The notes under the pieces were generated by a model. It searched no databases. It worked only from the letters and a program-made list of their open reading frames with translations, and had not been told where the DNA came from. From positions 1 through 6,126 of the forward strand of contig JAICKM010000431.1 of assembly GCA_025927935.1 (NCBI GenBank): DNA of 6,126 nt. The letters are read 5' to 3'. The stretch comes from Chloroflexia bacterium. GTDB lineage: Bacteria > Chloroflexota > Chloroflexia > QHBQ01 > JADMIH01. The number at the start of each line of letters is the position of its first letter. Within the stretch, counting starts at the first letter, position 1. Shown here piece after piece: positions 1-4,989 of this stretch. Made by a program: the position numbers and the translations under genes.

Positions 1-1251
1 GGCCAGCACGAAGAGCACGCCCGCGGGCGCCTGCGGCGTGCGCCAGCGCAGGTCGCCCGTTCGCACGCGTAAGCGACGGTTCGCTTCATGAGCTAGTTCG
101 CGCTGTCCGGCGGGCCGGTTGGTGAGATGGCGCAAGATGGCAGCTTCCCAGGTGGCCGCGAAGTCGAGATCCGCGCCGGGCGGGCGGTGGTCCAGGGCGC
201 GCGCCGGGCCGGGACGCCCATGCCGCGCCGGGAGCAAGACGCGCTGTCCGGCGGCCCGGCCCGCACCCACCGTGCCGCGGGCGTGGCGCGGTGGGCGGCG
301 CCGCGATGGCGGCAAGATGTTGGGCGGCAAGGCCGCAGCTTGCGCGGCGATCAGCCGCTCGGCCTGAGCAGCCGGGCCGGGTGCAGATTCTTGTGCGGGC
401 GAGTCTTCCGGGGGCGGGCCGGCTGTTTCCTGAGTGCCGCTTTCCGGCTCGCCTGCGGGCGGCTTCGCTTCCGGCGGCAAGGGTGGCGGCGCATCGACGG
501 CGGGGTTCATGGTGGCGCGCGGGGCCAGCACCAGGGCCACGGCAAGCTCCAGGTCGGTGTCTTCGACTATGGCGCGCCCGGCCAGGGCGGCGGCGGCGCG
601 GGCGACGCGGACCGCGAGGTAGTCGGGGCGCAGGCCGGGCACACCGAGCCGCACGGCGACGGCGGCCAGGGCTGCGATCTGTTGCTCGGTCAGCGTGATG
701 TCCAGCAAGTGTGTACGGGCCTGGGCCACCCAGGCGGCCAGATCGCCGGGCGGATCGGCGTAGAGTGCATCTGGCTCCCGGAGCCAGAGTCCGGCCTGGG
801 CCAGGAGCGCCGGGTAGCGGGGTGGTGCGCCCGGCGCGGCGGCGGTGAGCAGCAGCAGGCGGGCGGGCAGGCGTGCGCTCACGCCGTCGCGTTCCAACTG
901 GACGGCGCCCTGGCGCAAGGCGGTGGTCAGCGGGCCGGCGGTTTCGGCGGGCAGCAAGTCGGGATCGGGCAGCCAGAGCACGCTGCCGTCATGGGTGGCA
1001 AGCAGCCCCGGTCGGGGCACGCGCCGCCCGGCGCGCAGGCTGGCGGCGAGATCGAGACCGCCCAGGATCTGCGCCGGTCCGGCATCCAGGGGCAACCGCA
1101 GCACGCGCGCTTCCGGCCCGCGCAAGGCCACCAGCGTGGCCGCCCAGGGTTCCAGCGCCCAGCCGTCCGCGCTCCAGAAGACCGCCCCGCCCAGCGCCGG
1201 GTCGAGGGCCAGCAACGCCAGCGCAGTGGCGGTCGACAGATCGGGCGTCAT
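1..1251 (-). CDS. bchD: Magnesium (or cobalt) chelatase subunit D, BchD/ChlD type, partial at its C-terminus
   Basis: BchD forms a stacked ring complex with BchI that uses ATP to drive metal insertion by the large subunit (BchH, or CobN if the metal is cobalt). My reverse-strand translation from ATG 1251 is open for 417 codons to the window edge. Residues 1-250 are a degenerate AAA+ module: LGG (20-22) sits where the P-loop should be but no GKS/T follows, and the Walker B position reads LWLPDPD, so it should not hydrolyse ATP, as is usual for D subunits. LRP, ARAAAALAGR and LVLAPRAT (about 208-249) match the family's helical lid. A Pro/Glu-rich linker covers about 254-320. TGDLRW (398-403) and GVLFVLA (411-417) lead into the von Willebrand A domain, whose metal-binding DxSxS lies outside the window. 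The start overlaps the bchI stop (ATGA) with no Shine-Dalgarno within normal distance. The family is clear; the metal is not. Confidence 0.85.
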   Translation of the reverse strand, partial: MTPDLSTATALALLALDPALGGAVFWSADGWALEPWAATLVALRGPEARVLRLPLDAGPAQILGGLDLAASLRAGRRVPRPGLLATHDGSVLWLPDPDLLPAETAGPLTTALRQGAVQLERDGVSARLPARLLLLTAAAPGAPPRYPALLAQAGLWLREPDALYADPPGDLAAWVAQARTHLLDITLTEQQIAALAAVAVRLGVPGLRPDYLAVRVARAAAALAGRAIVEDTDLELAVALVLAPRATMNPAVDAPPPLPPEAKPPAGEPESGTQETAGPPPEDSPAQESAPGPAAQAERLIAAQAAALPPNILPPSRRRPPRHARGTVGAGRAAGQRVLLPARHGRPGPARALDHRPPGADLDFAATWEAAILRHLTNRPAGQRELAHEANRRLRVRTGDLRWRTPQAPAGVLFVLA

Positions 1252-2336
1252 GCGGGGAAGATACGGTTCACCACCTCGCCCACGCGCTCGCCGCCGTCCA
1301 GTGGGTCCAGCGGGCCGCGCCGCAGGCGATGGCGCAGGGCCGGTGCCGCCACCCGGCGCACATCGGCGACCGTGGCTGTGCCTCGCCCCTCCAGCGCGGC
1401 CAGGGCGCTGGCCGCTCGCACAATCGTGATCTCCCCGCGATGGCCGTCCACGTCCAGGTCGCGGCAAAGCGCCGCCGTGTTGCGGAGCAGCGGGTCGGGG
1501 AAGGCGACGCGGACCAGGGCCTTCTGCGCCGCGCGCATCTGGCGGGCCAGCGTCCGTTGCGCGGGGGCGTAGCGCCGGGCGAAGGCGCCGGGATCGCGCT
1601 CGTAGGCTTCGCGGCGGCGCACGATCTCCACCCGCTGATCCAGGTCGGTGATCGTCTCCACGCGCACCAGCAGGCCGAAGCGGTCCAACAACTGTGGGCG
1701 CAGTTCGCCCTCCTCCGGGTTGGCCGATCCGGCCAGCACGAAGCGCGCCGGGTGGCGCACACTCAGGCCCTCGCGCTCCACAATATTGACCCCGCTGGCG
1801 GCCACGTCCAGCAGCAGATCGACCAGGTGATCTTCCAGCAGATTGACCTCGTCGATGTAGAGGAAGCCGCGATTGGCGCGGGCGAGCAGACCGGGTTCAT
1901 AGGCCCGCACGCCCTGGCCCAGCGCCTGCTCCAGGTCCAGGCTGCCGGTCAGCCGGTCGGTGGTCACGCCCAGGGGCAGATCGACCACGGGCACCGGGCG
2001 CAAGGCGCGCCGGGCGAGTCGCGCCGGGTCGGCCCGGCACTCGTCGCACAGCGGCCCGGCGGGGTCGCAGCCGTAGCGGCACCCGGCCACTGCCGGAACC
2101 GGCGGTAACAGCCCGGCCAGGGCGCGCACAATGGTCGATTTGCCGGTGCCGCGCTGGCCCAGGATCAAAACACCGCCGATGCGCGGGTTGATCGCCGCGA
2201 TCAACAGGGCTGTCTTCAACTCATCCTGGCCGACGATGGCTGTGAACGGGTAGGGCGGGGGCGCCGCGCCCATCGATTGCGGCTCGGCAGGGAGCGCTTC
2301 GGTATCTGCGAAGGGGTGGGGGATGCTGGTGTCCAT
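1248..2336 (-). CDS. bchI: Magnesium (or cobalt) chelatase AAA+ ATPase subunit I, BchI/ChlI type
   Basis: This is the ATP-hydrolysing subunit of the class I metal chelatase, a cytoplasmic motor that acts with BchD on the porphyrin- or corrin-binding subunit. The protein has 362 residues, normal for the family. PFTAIVGQ (30-37) opens the AAA+ core. Walker A is GQRGTGKS (60-67), Walker B is LYIDEVN (159-165), and sensor 1 with the arginine-finger block is GSANPEEGELRPQLLDRFGL (203-222). The sensor 2 region is GHRGEITIVRAA (298-309). A Cys cluster (C86, C90, C97, C100; CX3CX6CX2C) follows the P-loop. The start at 2336 gives a ~29-residue proline-rich lead before the core; M22 is an alternative start but has no better ribosome site, and the promoter supports M1. 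The gene is first in an operon with bchD. The neighbours contain no other pigment or cobalamin genes, so a role in bacteriochlorophyll rather than cobalamin synthesis is not proven. Confidence 0.9.
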   Translation of the reverse strand: MDTSIPHPFADTEALPAEPQSMGAAPPPYPFTAIVGQDELKTALLIAAINPRIGGVLILGQRGTGKSTIVRALAGLLPPVPAVAGCRYGCDPAGPLCDECRADPARLARRALRPVPVVDLPLGVTTDRLTGSLDLEQALGQGVRAYEPGLLARANRGFLYIDEVNLLEDHLVDLLLDVAASGVNIVEREGLSVRHPARFVLAGSANPEEGELRPQLLDRFGLLVRVETITDLDQRVEIVRRREAYERDPGAFARRYAPAQRTLARQMRAAQKALVRVAFPDPLLRNTAALCRDLDVDGHRGEITIVRAASALAALEGRGTATVADVRRVAAPALRHRLRRGPLDPLDGGERVGEVVNRIFPA

Positions 2337-2342
2337 AGCCTC

Positions 2343-2371
2343 ATTGTACCGGTAGTGTCGCCCTGGTGCAA
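2343..2371 (-). promoter_or_regulatory. Sigma70-type promoter of bchI-bchD, apparently leaderless
   Basis: On the minus strand, TTGCAC (2371-2366) is followed after exactly 17 bases by TACAAT (2348-2343). Each hexamer matches five of six consensus positions, with optimal spacing. Six bases (GAGGCT) then separate the -10 box from the bchI ATG at 2336, so the predicted transcription start falls on or beside the A of that ATG. The GAGG in the gap is only two bases from the ATG, too close for a normal Shine-Dalgarno. I infer a leaderless mRNA. Confidence 0.7.
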
Positions 2372-2407
2372 GCTAACGATGGGGTACCCTGGCATGGCCC
2401 ACCCTGG
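2347..2407. promoter_or_regulatory. Possible operator sequences around the bchI promoter
   Basis: A perfect 8-bp palindrome, TACCGGTA (2347-2354), overlaps the upstream edge of the -10 box. Three copies of CCCTGG (starts 2361, 2387, 2402) lie across and upstream of the -35 box; two of them extend to CCCTGGT. These could be regulator sites, but short GC-rich repeats arise easily by chance in such DNA and no known operator is recognised. Confidence 0.2.
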
Positions 2408-2570
2408 TGATTCTGTCACGCGGCGGACCGGTTGCAAACCCGCCCCTCCAGGGCAGAATTACGCCGGTGGTGGACCGGCGCACAGGACGCTGACTCTTCC
2501 GTTGCCTCGCCGGCATTGAGGACAAAACTGCGTGAGCATGACCCCAATCAGCCAGGGGTTTGGCAAAAGG
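2372..2570. other. Gap without a recognised gene, containing a 7-bp hairpin
   Basis: Between the bchI promoter and the DUF2255-like fragment I see no coding sequence I can support. A minus-strand frame stays open through it to a TAG at 2373, but downstream of 2571 it resembles no family and looks like read-through of the broken fragment. The clearest structure is a perfect inverted repeat, CGCCGGT (2462-2468) and ACCGGCG (2474-2480), around a 5-base loop. Neither strand has a T-run after it, so it is not a standard intrinsic terminator, although it lies between two transcription units. Confidence 0.4.
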
Positions 2571-2666
2571 GCGGAACCAGGCCACTATGCGCCCGCTGAC
2601 AGAGCGGACGTAGAGGTCATCGCGCTGGCGGACCACCCAAGCGGTGATGGGGTTGCGCAATCTTAC
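2571..2666 (-). pseudogene. Fragment of a DUF2255-like gene, broken at both ends
   Basis: Reading leftwards from 2666, the translation contains LRNPITAWVVRQ, DDLYVRSVSGR and WFR. This is the pattern I know from the conserved core of DUF2255 proteins (small proteins of about 120 residues, function unknown): a W-V-V-R strand, a DDLYVRS strand, then G-R and W-F/Y-R. No start codon with a ribosome site precedes it. Its upstream side runs directly into, and slightly overlaps, the stop codon of the aldo/keto reductase. After WFR (2573-2571) the expected basic and glycine-rich C-terminal part is missing and no other frame restores it. I read it as an internal remnant of about 32 codons. The assignment rests on recalled motif similarity only. 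The alternative is a short random open frame starting at TTG 2660. Confidence 0.45.
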
Positions 2667-3646
2667 TGGTGACCGACAATGGGATGTGGCACATACGGCT
2701 CTTCCAGGTATGCGACCTCTTCCTGGGTCAGTTTAACCGACAGAGCGCCGGCGGCATCTTCCAGATGGCTGGTCTTCGTGGCTCCGACGATAGGCGCCGT
2801 CACCGGCCGCTTTTGTAACAGCCAGGCGATGGCGATATGCACGCGCGGAACCCCATGCTTTTCCGCGAGTTCCGCGACCCGCTGCACGATCTGCTGATCG
2901 GTTGCGGCTGTCGCATCGTATTTGCTTTTCGCGACTTGATCGGTTTCGGAACGCAGCGTGCTTTCCGATGACCAATCGCGCGTCAATCGGCCGGATGCGA
3001 GTGGGCTATACGGAGTGACCCCGATCCCTTCCGCGCGGCAGAGCGGCAGCATCTCGCGCTCCTCTTCGCGGTAGATCAGGTTCAGGTGATCCTGCATCGA
3101 GACGAAGCGGGTCCAGCCATGTTTTTCGGCGACGTACAGGGCCTTCTGGAACTGCCACGCGAACATGGCGGAGGCGCCGATATAGCGCGCCTTGCCGGCC
3201 CGCACCACGTCATGCAACGCTTCCATCGTTTCCTCGATCGGGGTTTGGTAATCCCAACGATGGATGATGTAAAGGTCCACATAATCCATCCCCAGCCGTT
3301 GCAGGCTGTTGTCGATCTCGCTCAGAATCGCCTTGCGCGATAGCCCGCTGCCGTTCGGCCCGTCGTGCATTTTGCCGTGCACCTTGGTGGCGATGACGAC
3401 CTCGTCGCGCTTGGCGAAGTCCCGCAACGCGCGGCCCAGGATCTCCTCACTCGTGCCGATAGAATAGACGTTGGCGGTATCGAAGAAGTTGATCCCCAGC
3501 TCGATGGCGCGCTTGATAACCGGCCGGCTGTTTTCTTCGTTAAGCACCCATTTGTGAACCCAACGTGTCGCGTCCCCGAACCCCATGCACCCGAGGCAGA
3601 TGCGCGACACATCCATGCCGGTGTTTCCGAGCTTCGTGTATTCCAT
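2663..3646 (-). CDS. Aldo/keto reductase, NADP(H)-dependent
   Basis: This is a cytoplasmic (beta/alpha)8-barrel oxidoreductase that would reduce an aldehyde or ketone with NADPH; the substrate cannot be told from sequence. At 327 residues it has the full family length. It opens with MEYTKLGNTG, typical of the group. The catalytic tetrad is visible as D56 and Y61 (FDTANVYSIG), K88 (ATKVHG) and H129 (YIIHRWD). The C-terminal cofactor motif APIVGATKTSHLEDAAGAL (about 284-302) contains the K and S that usually bind the NADP phosphate. ATG 3646 is chosen because GAGAGG lies 8 bases upstream. The gene follows the truncated MFS gene by 20 bases and may be read from the same transcript as the upstream hydrolase. 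Its GC is visibly lower than the chelatase genes: by hand count 53% in 2881-2940 against 80% in 1021-1080. This fits a separate origin but does not prove transfer. Confidence 0.9.
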   Translation of the reverse strand: MEYTKLGNTGMDVSRICLGCMGFGDATRWVHKWVLNEENSRPVIKRAIELGINFFDTANVYSIGTSEEILGRALRDFAKRDEVVIATKVHGKMHDGPNGSGLSRKAILSEIDNSLQRLGMDYVDLYIIHRWDYQTPIEETMEALHDVVRAGKARYIGASAMFAWQFQKALYVAEKHGWTRFVSMQDHLNLIYREEEREMLPLCRAEGIGVTPYSPLASGRLTRDWSSESTLRSETDQVAKSKYDATAATDQQIVQRVAELAEKHGVPRVHIAIAWLLQKRPVTAPIVGATKTSHLEDAAGALSVKLTQEEVAYLEEPYVPHPIVGHQ

Positions 3647-3654
3647 GTCATTTT

Positions 3655-3660
3655 CCTCTC
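3655..3660 (-). promoter_or_regulatory. Ribosome binding site of the aldo/keto reductase
   Basis: GAGAGG on the minus strand ends 8 bases before ATG 3646. It favours this start over the ATG at 3651, which is only 3 bases from the site and in another frame. Confidence 0.65.
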
Positions 3661-3680
3661 TTTCTATTACCTGCTACCTG
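3656..3680 (-). repeat. Leader element, copy A (upstream of the aldo/keto reductase)
   Basis: This 25-base stretch aligns with 4705-4728 at 20 of 24 paired positions plus one single-base gap. On the minus strand the shared core reads GCAG, then TTAC/GTAA-type sequence, then GAAAGAGAG. It sits just beyond the point where MFS similarity stops (about 3700). It includes most of a tandem 7-mer (TACCTGC at 3668-3674 and 3675-3681, plus strand) and the tandem stop codons of the MFS fragment, and it overlaps the ribosome site. Confidence 0.45.
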
Positions 3681-3849
3681 CGTGCAAAAGCCGGGTCCCA
3701 CCAACGCTCTGCATCCAGGTGCCGATGTTGGATGCTATCGAGGCGATCCCAAGCGAGCGGAAAAGTGGAGTGCTGAGCAGGCTCCAGATAGAAGCACTGT
3801 GCTCGGGACTGCCGGCTGCGCTTTGCCTTGCCGCGCTAACCGTACTCAT
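3667..3849 (-). pseudogene. 5' remnant of an MFS transporter (MFS_3/EntS-like)
   Basis: The first 50 residues look like the N-terminus of a major facilitator superfamily exporter: a short polar lead, WSLLSTPLFRSLGIASIAS (22-40), then SNIGTWMQSVG (40-50). The last is a hallmark just before the end of the first membrane helix in the MFS_3 group. In intact relatives about 350-400 more residues follow. Here similarity ends at about 3700, and ten unrelated codons lead to in-frame TAA and TAG stops (3669-3664). The start is well supported: AGGGG (3861-3857) lies 7 bases upstream of ATG 3849, and the gene begins 18 bases after the hydrolase stop, as expected for the second gene of an operon. The 60-codon product could still be translated but cannot transport anything. 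The family call is from recalled motifs; I am fairly sure of it. Confidence 0.65.
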
Positions 3850-3856
3850 CGGGTGA

Positions 3857-3861
3857 CCCCT
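3857..3861 (-). promoter_or_regulatory. Ribosome binding site of the truncated MFS gene
   Basis: AGGGG lies 7 bases before ATG 3849, inside the 18-base gap after the hydrolase stop. Its presence shows the fragment is a true gene start and not a random frame. Confidence 0.55.
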
Positions 3862-3867
3862 GAGCTT

Positions 3868-4689
3868 TTAGTGCGCCTGCAAGAAGTTTCTTACCGCCTG
3901 AATGGTCTGCTCGTAGGCATCGCGGTGGATATTGTGCCCGCTGCCCGCGATCTGCACGAGCTGACCCTGCTTAAGTAGGGCCAGTACCTCCACCGCGACA
4001 TCGGGTGTCACGATGGCGTCCGCCTGCGGATCGCCGGTGATGAGCAAGGTGGGACACTGGATCGCCGGCAGCTCCTTGCGCCAGGCGTAAGTCGGGAACA
4101 AGCCGAAGTGCCGGCTAACCGCCGGGTCGAACTGCGCCTTAGATTCAGCCCAGGGCGGCAGATCATCGGGGTGCCAGCGGGGGTTCATGGCCGCGGCGGT
4201 GCTGAGGCGTTCCTCCGGCGACATGGCCCGGAAATCAGGGAACGCCGGGCGGCCGGTGGCCGCATCCTGCTCGCGACTGACGTGGCCGGGATCGATCCCG
4301 GCGGTCAGGAACGGCGGGTCTTCCAGCACCGCCGCGCGCACCTGCTCTGGATAATTGGCTGCTAATACTGCTGCGGTGGTCGCGCCCATGGAATGACCCC
4401 ACACGTAAGGCTTGCGCAGATGCAGACCTTCAATCACTCCGGCGGCATCGTCGGCAAGCATGGATAGCGAGAAGCCGCTCGATAGATCAGCGGATTGGCC
4501 GTGCCCGCGTGCATCAGTCATGACGATGTCGTAGCTGTCCGCCAGGTCGCGGGCCACCCGCACCCAGACTCGCCCGCTGTCGGTGATGCCATGCAGCAGC
4601 AACAGAGCAGGTTTACCGGGGGTGCCGGTGCGATGGTAATGGATTTTGATACCGTTTGTCTCTATGTCGCCTTCAAACCAGTTGCTCAT
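3868..4689 (-). CDS. Alpha/beta hydrolase
   Basis: This is a soluble serine hydrolase of the alpha/beta fold, 273 residues, the usual length. The oxyanion loop is LLLLHGITDSG (29-39). The nucleophile elbow is GHSMGA (98-103), with S100 as nucleophile. The acid is most likely D220 in LLITGDPQAD (D224 is a second candidate), and the base is H252 in GSGHNIHRD. DARGHGQS (59-66) is the typical strand-4 loop. A cap region with several Pro and Trp residues (about 125-200) would define the substrate, which cannot be inferred; esterase, lactonase or C-C hydrolase activity are all possible. No signal peptide is visible. ATG 4689 follows GAGGTG by 5 bases. It is followed by the start of an MFS exporter gene, so the original operon may have paired hydrolysis of a compound with its export. 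Upstream lies the tail of a second hydrolase (CocE-like). Confidence 0.88.
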   Translation of the reverse strand: MSNWFEGDIETNGIKIHYHRTGTPGKPALLLLHGITDSGRVWVRVARDLADSYDIVMTDARGHGQSADLSSGFSLSMLADDAAGVIEGLHLRKPYVWGHSMGATTAAVLAANYPEQVRAAVLEDPPFLTAGIDPGHVSREQDAATGRPAFPDFRAMSPEERLSTAAAMNPRWHPDDLPPWAESKAQFDPAVSRHFGLFPTYAWRKELPAIQCPTLLITGDPQADAIVTPDVAVEVLALLKQGQLVQIAGSGHNIHRDAYEQTIQAVRNFLQAH

Positions 4690-4694
4690 TCTGC

Positions 4695-4700
4695 CACCTC
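4695..4700 (-). promoter_or_regulatory. Ribosome binding site of the alpha/beta hydrolase
   Basis: GAGGTG on the minus strand, 5 bases before ATG 4689, supports that start. Confidence 0.6.
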
Positions 4701-4704
4701 ACGA

Positions 4705-4728
4705 CTCTCTTTCCGTTACTGCCGCCTG
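4705..4728 (-). repeat. Leader element, copy B (upstream of the alpha/beta hydrolase)
   Basis: This is the partner of 3656-3680, with 20 identities over 24 positions and one gap. It lies 15 bases upstream of the hydrolase ATG, just outside its ribosome site. Two of the differences are paired TA-to-CG changes. The AT-rich stretch beside it (4732-4750, minus strand CATATTTAACT) could hold a -10 box, but I find no convincing -35 at the right distance. Confidence 0.45.
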
Positions 4729-4749
4729 GAGTTAAATATGACGATCTAT

Positions 4750-4899
4750 TCACCGCTCGATGATCGGGAGGATCAGACACGACGGGTGCGCGGCGTCATG
4801 GAAGATGCGGTTGATCACCGGGCGGTATGCACTTGCGGCTTCGTTCACGATCGGTCCGCCCGTGTTGCTGTTGCGGGCGAACCGGGGGAAATTGCTATC
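4750..4899 (-). pseudogene. 3' remnant of a CocE/NonD-family hydrolase (peptidase S15 C-terminal domain)
   Basis: The minus-strand frame ending at TGA 4752-4750 encodes 49 residues: DSNFPRFARNSNTGGP, then a helix-like stretch, then VINRIFHDAAHPS and LILPIIER before the stop. This matches what I recall of the extreme C-terminus of cocaine-esterase/X-Pro dipeptidyl peptidase proteins: S-S-N-F-P-R-F-D-R-N-x-N-T-G-G, then a basic stretch, then H-P-S-x-(I/L)-x-L-P-(I/V)-I. Intact enzymes have about 550-680 residues, with the catalytic alpha/beta domain before this jelly-roll tail. None of that is present: upstream of 4899 the frame stays open but loses all similarity, and the alcohol dehydrogenase stop is only about 90 bases away. 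So only the 3' end survives. Its stop is 60 bases before the alpha/beta hydrolase, which suggests the two were once adjacent genes. The call rests on motif recall. Confidence 0.6.
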
Positions 4900-4916
4900 G
4901 CCTGTCTGGCCGTGAG

Positions 4917-4951
4917 CCGGGCAGGTTCTCGGCCTCAGCGAACGTGCCCGG
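4917..4951 (-). terminator. Hairpin downstream of the alcohol dehydrogenase, possible terminator
   Basis: CCGGGCA (4917-4923) pairs with TGCCCGG (4945-4951). After one G-G mismatch, GTTC (4925-4928) pairs with GAAC (4940-4943), leaving an 11-base loop. It starts 38 bases beyond the dehydrogenase stop. On the minus strand no T-run follows, so it is not a textbook intrinsic terminator for that gene. On the plus strand TTTGTCTTG follows, but no plus-strand gene is known here. It may be an RNA-stabilising stem or a weak terminator. Confidence 0.3.
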
Positions 4952-4989
4952 TTTGTCTTGCGACCATGGGGTCCGCGCCAATCCTCCCT

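Noticed and set aside
100..255. Repeated 15-mer GCGCTGTCCGGCGGG/C at 100-114 and 241-255
   Set aside because: Both copies lie inside bchD in the same frame and encode the same four residues (AGQR region). Most simply explained by codon preference for Ala-Gly-Gln-Arg.
127..2108. Long plus-strand open frames (127-1572, 873-2108) over the chelatase genes
   Set aside because: They are antisense to bchD and bchI, have low-complexity Arg/Gly/Ala composition with no family motif, and are expected in very GC-rich DNA where the opposite strand of a real gene lacks stops.
2337..2662. Cobalamin or other riboswitch upstream of bchI
   Set aside because: No B12-box-like or other riboswitch core was seen, and the promoter position leaves no leader in which one could act.
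3322..3651. ATG 3651 as a start near the reductase
   Set aside because: It is in a different frame from the reductase, only 3 bases from the GAGAGG site, and its product has no motif.
3664..3695. Possible promoter before the reductase (TTGCAC and TAATAG)
   Set aside because: The two hexamers are only 12 bases apart, too close for a sigma70 promoter; no better pair was found.
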